Shown here piece by piece: positions 25,520 through 34,545 of a DNA stretch of 52,805 nt (its first letter is position 1; every line of letters begins with the position of its first letter). Origin of the DNA: Chitinophagales bacterium. Lineage in GTDB: Bacteria > Bacteroidota > Bacteroidia > Chitinophagales > Saprospiraceae. Position numbers and translations under genes: made by a program. Below the pieces are notes generated by a model. That model had not been told where the DNA came from, did not search any database, and saw only the letters and a program-made list of their open reading frames with translations. The stretch lies in the NCBI GenBank assembly GCA_013297745.1, contig JAAFIM010000021.1, forward strand, positions 1 through 52,805, read 5' to 3'.

Positions 25520-28018
25520 TTATTTCTCCAACATCTGCGTCGCCAACACTTTATCCGCAAAATCTGTATCTTTTTTCATAAATAACAAAGGATAATACTC
25601 CCCTTTCGCCCATTTTTCTACCATATTGCCATAAAAAAAGCTACCCACATTGCCCGACTGCCCGCCAGGATAAATTCCGTAAGCTTCGCCGCCCAATTCC
25701 ACCACCATACGCCAAGAAGGTCCATTGGTAGCCGTCATCGCATTTAAGGCGGTTTTGTCCCCGTCGTTTTGCAAATCCATAAAACTAAAAGCGGCTATAC
25801 GCGCCAAGTGGTTAATATCAGTAGATTTTACTGTTGCCCAATTTGCTATATTTTTATACCCGCCCAAAGATTTATACGTTTCTTGAAATCCCAAAGTAAC
25901 TATATCTTTATAAGTTTCTCTGTTGGGGCTAGACACGCGGTCAAATAAAACATTCAAAGTATCCCGTTTCAACAAATTCAATAAATGCCATTCTTCTGGG
26001 TATAAAATACGGCTATTGGAAGACGTTTCCAACTTATTGGCTACATTCAACTCTGTAATTTCGTCATACACCAAAGATTGCACTTTATCTATCCAAGCAT
26101 TAAAAATAACGGGCGCAACAGCATCTTTTTGGTACTGATAATCCCATTTTTCCACCAAAGCCAACAGTTCCAAATCCTCTTTGGACAAAGTAGCCCGTTG
26201 CAAATGTTTCAACAACAAAGGCATAAAATCCTTAGCTCTGTAGCTATAATTATCGTTTTGCAATTTCTGCATATCTGCTACAGTAATACCGCTCATACTC
26301 GCCAATTTTTGGTTTAGATAACGCCCCCTAAACTCCTCAAAATATCCATAATAATAATATGGATAAGTTGGGTTGGTAGAATGTTGATTGGCAGAACCCA
26401 CAAAACCTTTAGCTGGGTTATACTCGTTGGGCAAATGCTCGTTGGGGATATAATCTTGGTATAAATTGGCGGAAACGCTACCATCTTGGATAAATTTGCC
26501 CTGTCTAAATTTGCGTATGGGCAATTTGCCTTGTGAAGTAATCGCTATATCCCCATTATTGGCTGCAAACACGATATTTTGGGCAGGACAAGAATAGTAA
26601 GAAATCGCTTTTTTATAATCTTCATAATTTTTAGCCGCGTTCAACCCCATAAAAGTCAAAGGTTCTAAACTTGGTTCTTGCGCTATCCAACGCAAAGCAA
26701 AATCTTCCCCATTTTGGCTCAAAGCCACTATACCAAAATCTGTATAAATCAGCGTATCAACCACAGCCGCCGCACCGCGAACTTTTATCGTATCCAGCAC
26801 TTTAACCGATTTGCGATAAGCAGAATCTACCATATACTCATCTTTGGAAGCATCTTTCCAGCTTATTTTGTACCAATCTTGTACGTCGTGGCTCACATTC
26901 GTAACCCCCCAAGCCACAAACTCATTGAAACCCGAAATTACTGAAGGACTACCGGGCAAAGATGCGCCATAAGTGTTATATTCAGGCGTTTGTAATTGGA
27001 TTTCAAACCAAATAGAAGGCAAATTTAATTTTAAATGCGGGTCATTTGCCAAAATAGCCTTACCATTAGCAGTTTTGCGCGGTGCTACAGCCCAATTATT
27101 GCTACCAATTCCTTTAGCTGGTTGTTCAAAACCACTTTCGCGGATGATATTTTCGGACAAAAAGGGCTTAACAGTATCCTTTTTCACCCAAGGGCTGGGT
27201 TTGAAGGCTGGATTAACCCCCGCATTAGGCGCAGTTGCAGCATTGATAGGGGTAAATTTCCAAAAAGAATCTTGCACTATAGGCGACTGCTCCACAAAAT
27301 ACTCTGGGTATAAACGCTCAAATTGTGCCGCTCCCAACAGTTTATAAGCGTTGGTTGCGTGAAAATCCTCATCTCTGCCCGTCAAATCTTTAGCCATAAA
27401 TTTCAACAACAAAGCCGACTTTTCTACAGTCCAAAGTTCTGGCGCATAATCCAACAGTTTATACTCCAGCGGATAAGTAGCTGGATTTAATTCGCTGATA
27501 TACGCATTCACTCCATCGCAATAAGCCTGCAAAGTCGCGAACAGTTCCTTATCCGTTTGCCACAATTCAACCGCTTTTTTGGCAGCGCGGGGCAAACCCA
27601 TACGGCGGGCTTTTTTATCCATTTCTATCACCACAGGTTTGGTATTGCCTATCAATTCAGCCAAACGCCCAGCCGCCACGTGGGTTTGAAACTCCATTTG
27701 CCACAGCCTAAAACTCGCCGTTACATAACCCTGCGCAAAATACGCATCTTTGGTATTGGCAGCAAAAATATGCGGCACCATTCTATCATCATACACCACT
27801 TTCACAGGCGCAGACAGTTTATCCGAGCGCAAAGTTGTAGTTAATTTTGGCATTTTAGGCTCTGCTTGTTGCCAAAATCCAGCATTCGGGCTGAAAAAGT
27901 ACCCAAAACGGGGCGTTTGGCTCTTATTATCATCAGCCCCCACTATCCACGTTTTATTCAGTAAAAAAATTAAAAAACAGGTCAGCCCAAGAGAAAGTAA
28001 TAGTTTTATGTACATCAT
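25520..28018 (-). CDS. Penicillin acylase family Ntn-hydrolase
   Basis: The 832-residue protein is a precursor of the S45 family of N-terminal nucleophile hydrolases, which cleave amide bonds of beta-lactams, acyl-homoserine lactones or other N-acyl compounds. The junction GIG-SNNWAVA contains the nucleophile S306, which becomes the N-terminus of the beta chain after self-cleavage. The block ILANDPHLKLNLPSIWFE is the following family signature, and the GSANQHSTNP region and the C-terminal YPGGQSGN are also typical. Residues 5-26 form a membrane or signal segment, so it acts in the periplasm. It lies upstream of the LRR run, 71 bases before the next start, and could be transcribed with it. The natural substrate is unknown. 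Confidence 0.93.
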   Translation of the reverse strand: MMYIKLLLSLGLTCFLIFLLNKTWIVGADDNKSQTPRFGYFFSPNAGFWQQAEPKMPKLTTTLRSDKLSAPVKVVYDDRMVPHIFAANTKDAYFAQGYVTASFRLWQMEFQTHVAAGRLAELIGNTKPVVIEMDKKARRMGLPRAAKKAVELWQTDKELFATLQAYCDGVNAYISELNPATYPLEYKLLDYAPELWTVEKSALLLKFMAKDLTGRDEDFHATNAYKLLGAAQFERLYPEYFVEQSPIVQDSFWKFTPINAATAPNAGVNPAFKPSPWVKKDTVKPFLSENIIRESGFEQPAKGIGSNNWAVAPRKTANGKAILANDPHLKLNLPSIWFEIQLQTPEYNTYGASLPGSPSVISGFNEFVAWGVTNVSHDVQDWYKISWKDASKDEYMVDSAYRKSVKVLDTIKVRGAAAVVDTLIYTDFGIVALSQNGEDFALRWIAQEPSLEPLTFMGLNAAKNYEDYKKAISYYSCPAQNIVFAANNGDIAITSQGKLPIRKFRQGKFIQDGSVSANLYQDYIPNEHLPNEYNPAKGFVGSANQHSTNPTYPYYYYGYFEEFRGRYLNQKLASMSGITVADMQKLQNDNYSYRAKDFMPLLLKHLQRATLSKEDLELLALVEKWDYQYQKDAVAPVIFNAWIDKVQSLVYDEITELNVANKLETSSNSRILYPEEWHLLNLLKRDTLNVLFDRVSSPNRETYKDIVTLGFQETYKSLGGYKNIANWATVKSTDINHLARIAAFSFMDLQNDGDKTALNAMTATNGPSWRMVVELGGEAYGIYPGGQSGNVGSFFYGNMVEKWAKGEYYPLLFMKKDTDFADKVLATQMLEK

Positions 28019-28043
28019 AATTATTCAAAAAAAAATTTGGCGC

Positions 28044-28072
28044 AAAATTAGCCTTTTTTTCCACTTTGCAAC
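28044..28072 (-). promoter_or_regulatory. Bacteroidota promoter (TTG-N18-TAATTTTG) of the penicillin acylase gene
   Basis: On the minus strand TTG at 28070-28072 is followed after 18 bases by TAATTTTG at 28044-28051, 25 bases before the start codon. Spacing is one short of the optimum. Confidence 0.5.
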
Positions 28073-28103
28073 GCCCCAGCACAAAAATATCCTTAATTTA
28101 TAC

Positions 28104-28139
28104 AAAAAAAGGAGCAGCCCCACAGCTTGCTCCTTTTTT
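28104..28139 (-). terminator. Terminator of the LRR-HEPN gene
   Basis: GGAGCA and TGCTCC pair around an 11-base loop, bordered by A and T runs. It lies 8 bases after the stop at 28147, in front of the acylase promoter. Confidence 0.8.
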
Positions 28140-28146
28140 ATTGCTT

Positions 28147-30510
28147 TTATTTTTGCGCATTTATCCATTCTTTTAATAATCCAAACACCAAATTTTTGCA
28201 AATTTCTGCATCAGCTTTTGTAAGCGTTCGCCCTGCGTGTGCAGATTTATTTCTAAACCACAAAATTTTATTGCTAGTGCCATTCGTGCTTATATTGTTT
28301 CTAATGTTGTTAATCAACGAAGTCGTTTTGGTACTAATAAACTTTGTGTTAAAATAATCTCTTACCTGCTGATGTTTGGGATTACGCCTAGAACTAGTAA
28401 GAGCTTTTTTCATAGCCCCTAAAGTAATGTGATTTAACATAGGAGTGGGGTTTAACACAGAAGTACATAGAAAATCATAAATTTCTCTATCTTGCGAATT
28501 TGAATTATCATAGTGATATGATGCCCGCACAAAACTACTGCTATTAGCAAAATCTACGAAAAACCCTTTAATCTCCATCTCTAAAGCCCTACAAAACATC
28601 AAAATACAAGGCGAATAATCTGGTATTCCTTTAGCTTCAATCACATCAAACAAATATAAAGCAGCTTGCAAATCATTTTCACATTCGCTTTGCTTAAATA
28701 GTTTAGTCGTATCTATTGCGCCCCATTCATTTTGTAGTTTTTCTGGGTATCCTCTTGTAGCAATGTCATTCCAAACTATTGTTTCATTAAGTTTAGTACA
28801 CAGAGTTTCAAAATTTTCACTATTTTTAGTTCTGAAATCTACCCATTCATTAGAAAGAAAATCAATTAATTTTCTTTTGATTTCTTCTGTGTTTTCTTTT
28901 ACAGTTTTTACATCAGCTTTTGTTTCTTCTGTGTTTATTTTTATTTTATTCAAACTATGAGCATTATTCAAAGAATGTTGCATCAACTCAGGTACAAAAC
29001 TAAGCATTGAGTTATTTTTTACCTCACTTTCAAAGCTAATTTCTATTGCATTTGCACCCGTTTTTATGCTTTCTATAGGATTATTTCCTAAATAAACCTT
29101 TTTCAATTTTGGCATTTCTGAAAAATCAGCCTCACTAATTTTGTTGTTTTTTATCCACAAATCTTCCAATAAAGGCAATTTTTGCAAACTAATTATACCT
29201 TTGGGGTCTTTTTCATCCAACCACTCTTTTTGTTTTTCCGCCAATTCAACAAAAAATAAAGCATTTTTCCCCTCTAGTCCTTTAGCAAAAAAGCTTTCCC
29301 AAGCCCTTCTATCGCTTATTTTATTTTTTGAAATATCCAATTTTTCTAATTGTTGTAATTGGCTTAAAATTGAAACATCTTCAATTTTATTATTTTTTAA
29401 ACCTAAAAATTTTAAGTTTGTCAAATTACTTAAGTCTTTAATATCAGAAATTTGAGTACCATTTAAGCCTAACGCTATCAAATTTTCTCGTAAAGATATT
29501 AAAGAATTTATACATTTAATTGGGTTATTACTTAAATCTAAGTGTTTTAACTTATTTAAGTTTTCCAATGCTAAAATATCTTCAATTTTATTATTAGCTA
29601 AACCTAGATTTGTTAATTCTTTAAAATTAGCTAATAGAGAAATATCATCTATTTGATTGTAATCTAAACCTAAAACAACTAAATTTTTATTAAGTTTTTC
29701 TAAGCTATTTATATTTTTAATTTGATTTTTATTTAAATATAGTTTCTTTAAACATTCTAATTGTTTTAAAGGCTCTATATCAGTAATTTGATTATTCCCT
29801 AGGCTTAATTCTTCTAATTTTATCAATGCAGAAATTGAATCTATTTGCTTAATCTGATTTTGGTGCAAGTGTAATTTTACTAAACTAGTCAAATTGTTTA
29901 AAGGTAAAATATCAGATATTTGATTATTTGACAATCCTAATATCATTAAATTTGTCAAATCCTTTAACGCGTCTATATCTTTAATTTGATTTTTTGATAA
30001 ATTTAATTCAGTCAGATTTTTTAATTTTCCCAATGCGTTTATATCTTTAATTTGATTTTTTGATAAATCTAATTCAGTCAAGTTTTTTAATTTTCCCAAT
30101 GCGTTTATATCTTCAATTTGATTGTTGGATAAATTCAACCAAATTAAATCTTTAAATATGCTTATAACCTTAATTGGGTTATTTTCCAGTTCCCCCAATA
30201 CACTTATATTAAAAATTTGATTATTGGCTAAATTCAACCACATTAATTGTTCTAAATTTGACAATTTGCTTATATCTTTAGATTGATTATTTGACAAATC
30301 TAATGCTAGTAGATTTTTAAAATTTGCCAAACGTTCTAAGTCCTCAATTTGGTTATTTTGCAAATACAAGCCTTTTAAATTAGCATAGCCATTTAATTTT
30401 TCTATTTCTTCAGGTATTTCAGTTAAACCCAAATTACTTAAATCTAAGTATGTGGCTTGTGGATTTGCTTTAAATTTGTTGATACGTTTTACTGCTTCTT
30501 GATTGCTCAT
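28147..30510 (-). CDS. LRR protein with C-terminal HEPN-like domain
   Basis: The 787-residue cytosolic protein has about 17 SDS22-type LRRs of about 22 residues (residues 18-410, e.g. LTELDLSKNQIKDINALGKL), a few degenerate repeats up to about 500, a coiled-coil-like linker (TEETKADVKTVKENTEEIKRK), and an alpha-helical C-terminal region of about 230 residues. That region contains FCRALEMEIKGFF and, near the end, R753-N754-KSA-H758. R-N-x3-H fits the R-X4-H motif of HEPN RNase domains and lies in the right place, on the late helix. HEPN domains cleave RNA in toxins and phage-defence proteins. The LRR could be the sensor. The gene is very AT-rich in its LRR part (11 G/C in bases 29641-29700), unlike its neighbours. 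The gene is single. The HEPN reading is inference. Confidence 0.75.
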   Translation of the reverse strand: MSNQEAVKRINKFKANPQATYLDLSNLGLTEIPEEIEKLNGYANLKGLYLQNNQIEDLERLANFKNLLALDLSNNQSKDISKLSNLEQLMWLNLANNQIFNISVLGELENNPIKVISIFKDLIWLNLSNNQIEDINALGKLKNLTELDLSKNQIKDINALGKLKNLTELNLSKNQIKDIDALKDLTNLMILGLSNNQISDILPLNNLTSLVKLHLHQNQIKQIDSISALIKLEELSLGNNQITDIEPLKQLECLKKLYLNKNQIKNINSLEKLNKNLVVLGLDYNQIDDISLLANFKELTNLGLANNKIEDILALENLNKLKHLDLSNNPIKCINSLISLRENLIALGLNGTQISDIKDLSNLTNLKFLGLKNNKIEDVSILSQLQQLEKLDISKNKISDRRAWESFFAKGLEGKNALFFVELAEKQKEWLDEKDPKGIISLQKLPLLEDLWIKNNKISEADFSEMPKLKKVYLGNNPIESIKTGANAIEISFESEVKNNSMLSFVPELMQHSLNNAHSLNKIKINTEETKADVKTVKENTEEIKRKLIDFLSNEWVDFRTKNSENFETLCTKLNETIVWNDIATRGYPEKLQNEWGAIDTTKLFKQSECENDLQAALYLFDVIEAKGIPDYSPCILMFCRALEMEIKGFFVDFANSSSFVRASYHYDNSNSQDREIYDFLCTSVLNPTPMLNHITLGAMKKALTSSRRNPKHQQVRDYFNTKFISTKTTSLINNIRNNISTNGTSNKILWFRNKSAHAGRTLTKADAEICKNLVFGLLKEWINAQK

Positions 30511-30574
30511 AATGATATAGATTGATTTTGTAGAGGCTTTTGCCCCAAGATAAATAAAATAATTTTTTCAGCAA

Positions 30575-30610
30575 GTCCCCCTCTCTTTTTAAAGGAGGGT
30601 TGGGGTGGGT
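30575..30610. repeat. REP-like GC-rich element, divergent copy
   Basis: The sequence GTCCCCCTCTCTTTTTAAAG followed by GAGGGTTGGGGTGGGT is a divergent version of the 36-base palindromic part of the repeats at 31938-32100. The rest of this 333-base gap (30511-30843) is an AT-rich part plus a low-complexity CACACC/CACGCA stretch, and a -7 box at 30689-30696. Confidence 0.7.
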
Positions 30611-30688
30611 TTCCCCACCTATAAATAAAATAATTCCCACGCACACCACACACCACACACCGCATACCGCACCTCAAAAAAACGCCCG

Positions 30689-30696
30689 CAAAGATA
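30689..30696 (-). promoter_or_regulatory. Possible -7 box (TATCTTTG) of the LRR-HEPN gene
   Basis: TATCTTTG on the minus strand lies 178 bases before the start codon, which would give a long leader containing the REP-like element. There is no clear -33 box. Confidence 0.35.
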
Positions 30697-30843
30697 CGAC
30701 AAAATAAAACAAAAATTGCTTTTTCCAAACAAAAAAATTTATTTATTTTTTATTTACACAATTCAGGAACTTTCCCCCCACCAAAAACATTTTTTACGCA
30801 TCTATCCCACAAATTTTCTCACCTCTCACCCCCCACTAAAATT

Positions 30844-31659
30844 ATGTCCCAAGAAACAGGTCACGCCAAAAACGTAGCTAATTTTTTCCGCCTCATCACA
30901 CTTTGCCAAAGTTACGGCGCACGTTACAACCCCTTCCACCCAGCGTTGCAAATCAGTTCTTTAACGATTGCACACACAGCCGCAGAAAACGCAGTTACCA
31001 ACCACCACAACCAGCAAGCCGTGTACAAAGCCAACATTGCCGCCCGACAAAACTTGTTTAAAGCCACTACACTTTTGCCCACGCGACTAATCGCTGTACT
31101 GCAAAGCAACTTTGCCGACCCCAAAACGATAACAGATGCCCGCCACTTTGCCAAAAAAATGCGCGGCGAGCGGATTATCAAACTACCTAAAGCCAATATA
31201 GCCCCCTCCCAAACTCCTACCCTTCAGAACACGCCCAACCCCCAAGATACAACCCCCACCAACAATAATCCCGACCCACAAAGTACGACAACCACCAACA
31301 CCGTTTCTCGCCGCAATTCAGTTTCTCAACGCTCTTTTGACCAACAAATTAATCACTTTTCACAGCTAATTTCTTTGTTGAATAACAACAGCAGCTACCA
31401 AACCAATGACCCCGATTTGCAACTATTTGCCCTCCAATCCAATCTTACCCAACTACAAACTGTCAATAACAACGCCATTACCGCCGAAATCGGTTTAAAT
31501 ACTACCTTTAGCCAGCGCAACAAAACCCTATATTTGGGCGAAAACAACCTTTTGCAACTTGCTTCCGCTATCAAAAATTACATAAAAAGCAGTTTTGGTA
31601 TAAAATCCCCCGAATACAAAGACGCAGCCGCCCTCAAATTTACCAACCCAAAGTTATAA
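30844..31659 (+). CDS. Hypothetical protein with low-complexity middle
   Basis: I do not recognise this 271-residue protein. It has no signal peptide or membrane segment. Residues 1-115 are helical and rich in Ala, Asn and His, with a region around AHTAAENAVTNHHNQQA. Residues about 118-165 are a Pro/Thr/Asn-rich linker (TPNPQDTTPTNNNPDPQSTT). Residues 165-271 are a second helical part (QINHFSQLISLLNNN, LYLGENNLLQLASAIKNYIK). Codon usage is normal for the window and a terminator follows, so it is likely a real gene. It is divergent from the LRR-HEPN gene, which says nothing about its function. Confidence 0.65.
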   Translation: MSQETGHAKNVANFFRLITLCQSYGARYNPFHPALQISSLTIAHTAAENAVTNHHNQQAVYKANIAARQNLFKATTLLPTRLIAVLQSNFADPKTITDARHFAKKMRGERIIKLPKANIAPSQTPTLQNTPNPQDTTPTNNNPDPQSTTTTNTVSRRNSVSQRSFDQQINHFSQLISLLNNNSSYQTNDPDLQLFALQSNLTQLQTVNNNAITAEIGLNTTFSQRNKTLYLGENNLLQLASAIKNYIKSSFGIKSPEYKDAAALKFTNPKL

Positions 31660-31687
31660 ATTCATACCGCTAATATACATTAATCTA

Positions 31688-31726
31688 CAAAAAAAGCATT
31701 GGACTAATCCCTAATGCTTTTTTTTA
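31688..31726 (+). terminator. Terminator of the 30844-31659 gene
   Basis: AGCATTGGA and TCC-CT-AATGCT form a hairpin with loop CTAA, followed by eight T. Confidence 0.8.
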
Positions 31727-31740
31727 TTAAAATTATTTTA

Positions 31741-31917
31741 CACACAAGCATACAAAACTTGCACACAAGCATACAAAATTTACACACAGGTATACAAAAC
31801 TTGCACACAAGCATACAAAACTTACACACAAGCATACAAAACTTGCACACAAGCATACAAAACTTACACACAGGCATACAAAACTTACACACAGGCATAC
31901 AAAACTTGCACACAAGC
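31741..31917. repeat. 21-bp tandem repeat array, eight complete units
   Basis: The unit CACACAAGCATACAAAACTT plus G or A repeats every 21 bases from 31741 (31741, 31762, 31783, 31804, 31825, 31846, 31867, 31888) and ends in a broken copy at 31909. Variants alternate between CAAGCAT and CAGGCAT and between ACTTG and ACTTA. Across each unit boundary CTTG and CAAG form a dyad. The array is open in both strands in some frames (21 is a multiple of three), but no start or codon signal supports a protein. It lies in the gap between the 31659 stop and mmsA. Confidence 0.92.
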
Positions 31918-31937
31918 AACTTTATTCCCCACACAAG

Positions 31938-32100
31938 CATACAAAACTTACACACAAGTCCCCCTCCCTTTAAAAGGGAGGGTCGGGGTGGGTTAAAATC
32001 CCTCCCTTTTTCCCACAAGTCCCCACATACCCCACACAGGCATACAAAACTTACACACAAGTCCCCCTCCCTTTAAAAGGGAGGGTCGGGGTGGGTTAAA
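31938..32100. repeat. 60-bp exact direct repeat carrying a REP-like palindrome
   Basis: Bases 31938-31997 are identical to 32041-32100. Each copy begins with one unit of the neighbouring 21-bp array and continues with a palindromic element (CCCTCCCTTT and AAAGGGAGGG) and the tail GTCGGGGTGGGTTAAA. The 43 bases between hold a half copy. The same palindromic element, diverged, is at 30575-30610. No gene is in the 536-base gap 31660-32195. Confidence 0.93.
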
Positions 32101-32155
32101 CCCCCAATCTACAAAAAAAAATTCCCTCCCTAACCACATATCACAAAAAAAATAC

Positions 32156-32163
32156 TATCTTTG
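32156..32163 (+). promoter_or_regulatory. Bacteroidota -7 box (TATCTTTG) for methylmalonate-semialdehyde dehydrogenase
   Basis: TATCTTTG lies 32 bases before the start codon at 32196, directly after the repeat region. No clear -33 box. Confidence 0.5.
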
Positions 32164-32195
32164 CGCCTCATTTAATTTCAGATAAAAAACAAACA

Positions 32196-33662
32196 ATGCA
32201 AACAATCAGCCATACCCAAACCGCAAACTACATAGGCGGACAAATTCAGCCCTCCACATCGGGAAGACATTTAGACGTAATCAGCCCACTTACAGGGCAA
32301 ATACTTAGCCAAGTGGTATTATCTAACGCAGCCGACTTAGACCAAGCCGTAAAAGCAGCCCAAGCCGCCTATCCAAGCTGGTCAGGATTAACCCTAAAAG
32401 AGCGCGTACAGATAATTTTCCGCTTTCGCAGCTTATTAGAACAACACCGCAGCGAATTGATACAACTCATCCACACCGAAAACGGCAAAACGCCAGATGA
32501 AGCAGCCGCAGAAGTGGATAAAGGGATAGAATTATGCGAATTTGCCTGCTCATTGCCCCAAATCGTAGCCGACCAAGTGCAAGAAGTTAGCCGCGGGGTA
32601 GAATGTCGCGTTAGCCACAAACCATTGGGCGTAGTAGCCGCTATCGTCCCCTTCAATTTCCCCCTAATGGTGCCAATGTGGTCAGTACCCAACGCTATAG
32701 CTTTGGGCAACTGTATGATTTTAAAACCGTCAGAAGTCGTGCCTTTATCGGCTATGCGTATGGGCGAACTATTAGCACAAGCAGGATTGCCAGCAGGCGT
32801 ATTTAATATCGTAAATGGCGACCGCGAGATAGTAGAAGCTATTTGCGACCACCCACAAATACAAGCCGTTTCATTCGTAGGTTCTACCGCTATCGCGAAA
32901 GTAGTTTATAAACGCTCAACTGCCAACCTCAAACGCTGTACAGCACTCGGCGGGGCAAAAAACCACCTCATCGTCCTACCAGATGCAGCCGCAGATATGG
33001 CAGCTTCCAACATAGCCGCTTCAATGTCAGGTTGCGCAGGACAACGTTGTATGGCAGCTTCAGCGATGATAGCTGTAGGCAACAGTCAGCACATTATAGA
33101 CAAATTATGCGACGAAGCCCGCAAAATACAAGCAGGCAAAAACTTGGGCGCGGTTATTTCCGCAGCAGCCAAAGCCCGCATAGAAAGATATATTACCGAA
33201 GCAGAGCAACAAGGCGCGAAAATTTTGGTAGATGGGCGCAATACTTTTGTAGAGGGCAAAGAGGGCGGCTTTTATGTCAATCCCACCATTATAGATTATG
33301 TTAGCCCCGATATGGCAGTAGCCAAAGAAGAGATATTTGGGCCTGTTATCGCTATCATTCGCAGCAACAGCATAGAAGAAGCCGTCCGCATAGAAAACAA
33401 TTCCCCTTACGGCAACGCAGCAGCCGTTTTCACCCAAAACGGAGCTTGGGCTAAATACGTGATGGAAAACGCCAGCGCGGGAATGATAGGGGTCAATGTG
33501 GGCGTACCCGTTCCCCGCGAACCATTCTCTTTTGGCGGTTGGAACGAATCCAAATTCGGCGCGCACGACATCACAGGCCACAGCTCTATAGAGTTTTGGA
33601 CACAACTGAAAAAAACCACTATTAAATGGAATGCAGAAGCCCGCACCAATTGGATGAGCTAA
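32196..33662 (+). CDS. mmsA: CoA-acylating methylmalonate-semialdehyde dehydrogenase
   Basis: This 488-residue cytosolic aldehyde dehydrogenase converts methylmalonate or malonate semialdehyde to propionyl- or acetyl-CoA, in valine, thymine or inositol catabolism. Visible are the NAD-binding FVGSTAIAKVVY, the GAKNHLIVLPDA segment typical of this subfamily, and the catalytic C285 in GCAGQRCMA. The general-base Glu of ordinary ALDHs is absent at the ALGGAKNH site, as in the CoA-acylating family. The C-terminal segment GVPVPREPFSFGGWNESKFG is also typical. It follows a -7 box at 32156 and stands alone, with no other valine- or inositol-degradation gene in the window. Substrate is inferred from the subfamily. 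Confidence 0.93.
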   Translation: MQTISHTQTANYIGGQIQPSTSGRHLDVISPLTGQILSQVVLSNAADLDQAVKAAQAAYPSWSGLTLKERVQIIFRFRSLLEQHRSELIQLIHTENGKTPDEAAAEVDKGIELCEFACSLPQIVADQVQEVSRGVECRVSHKPLGVVAAIVPFNFPLMVPMWSVPNAIALGNCMILKPSEVVPLSAMRMGELLAQAGLPAGVFNIVNGDREIVEAICDHPQIQAVSFVGSTAIAKVVYKRSTANLKRCTALGGAKNHLIVLPDAAADMAASNIAASMSGCAGQRCMAASAMIAVGNSQHIIDKLCDEARKIQAGKNLGAVISAAAKARIERYITEAEQQGAKILVDGRNTFVEGKEGGFYVNPTIIDYVSPDMAVAKEEIFGPVIAIIRSNSIEEAVRIENNSPYGNAAAVFTQNGAWAKYVMENASAGMIGVNVGVPVPREPFSFGGWNESKFGAHDITGHSSIEFWTQLKKTTIKWNAEARTNWMS

Positions 33663-33771
33663 CCAATCCTATTTCAAAAAGTACAATTTTTGAACAAAAT
33701 TATAAAAAAACAGAAAGAACCATTAATCCACCCAAAAATTGAGTAAACATATCAATTTATCGGATAATGTT

Positions 33772-34032
33772 TGCGGCGTGCGACGCCAAAACCAGCGTAT
33801 GTCGCGGAAAGCCGACCAACCGAGCATAGCGAGGGCAGTAGCTTTTTTTCGTAGAACGGCGAAGCCCTCCCTGAAAAAAACGTCGGCTTGTAGCGACGGT
33901 TTCGCGCTTATTTTCGTAGAAAATACAAGCGAAAACGCCTTTTTGGCGTTGGCTTTTTTGGTTACTTTTTTGCCACCAAAAAAGTAATAAATAACAAAAT
34001 TTTAGGCGTAAGCCGTCAAAATTTTGCAAAGC
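33772..34032. repeat. Dispersed palindromic element, copy A
   Basis: About 260 bases start with GCGGCGTGCGACGCCAAAACC and include several hairpins, above all TTACTTTTTTG and a complementary AAAAAAGTAA run (33961-33988) and the end TTTTAGGCGTAAGCCGTCAA. Copy B is at 50463-50735 and a third, shorter relative at 34618-34801. In the 418-base gap between mmsA and the HsdR-N gene nothing else was recognised. ORFs seen here in both strands are artefacts of the palindromes. Confidence 0.88.
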
Positions 34033-34080
34033 AAAAGTATTTATACGCAATGCATTTACTTCTTTCCGTTTCATACTAAA

Positions 34081-34545
34081 ATGCTCATCAACCTCCCCCT
34101 ACTTTCCTACCAACCCAACCTCAAATACCAACAGTTTGAGAACGGACAACACGTTTGGGACTGCATACGCAAAAAATACGTCCGCGCCCTACCCGAAGAA
34201 CTCGTCCGCCAACTACTCATACAATACCTAATCCAGCAAAAAGGTTACAACCAACACATAGCCGTAGAAAAACAACTTACCTTATTCGGGCAACAAAAAC
34301 GGTTTGATATTTTATTGTACAACGCTGACTTCCAACCAGCCGTATTGATAGAATGTAAATCTGCAAACGTAGAATTAAACCAAGCAGTTTTCAACCAAAT
34401 TTCTGCTTATAATCTGCACTTCAAAGTTCCCTATCTCGTTGTTTGCAACGGCATCAACACCTATTGCGCGCGCTTGGATTGGCAAACAGAAACTTACCAA
34501 TTTATACCAGAAATACCCAATTTTTCCCAGCTAAATGTTGTTTAA
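34081..34545 (+). CDS. Orphan HsdR N-terminal-domain nuclease-like protein
   Basis: The 154-residue product resembles the stand-alone HSDR_N_2 domain (PF13588), a PD-(D/E)XK nuclease fold like the N-terminus of type I restriction subunit R. The pattern LPEELVRQLLIQYLIQQKG, then FDILLYNADFQPAVLIECKS gives the Asp and the ExK catalytic positions, followed by NQISAYNLHFKVPYLVVCNG. These proteins are widespread in Bacteroidota with no known role, and no HsdM, HsdS or helicase part is nearby. I take the ATG at 34081 rather than an upstream in-frame ATG at 34024, since the upstream 19 residues lie in repeat-derived DNA. Its stop codon is inside its own terminator stem. Confidence 0.85.
   Translation: MLINLPLLSYQPNLKYQQFENGQHVWDCIRKKYVRALPEELVRQLLIQYLIQQKGYNQHIAVEKQLTLFGQQKRFDILLYNADFQPAVLIECKSANVELNQAVFNQISAYNLHFKVPYLVVCNGINTYCARLDWQTETYQFIPEIPNFSQLNVV

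Noticed and set aside
31704-32076. Cys/His-rich repeat ORFs over the 21-bp array
   Set aside because: Open frames on both strands result from the 21-bp period; array continues into REP DNA.
33757-34074. ORF on the minus strand in dispersed element A, and a similar one on the plus strand
   Set aside because: These are translations of the palindromic element; the same phrases occur with each copy of it.
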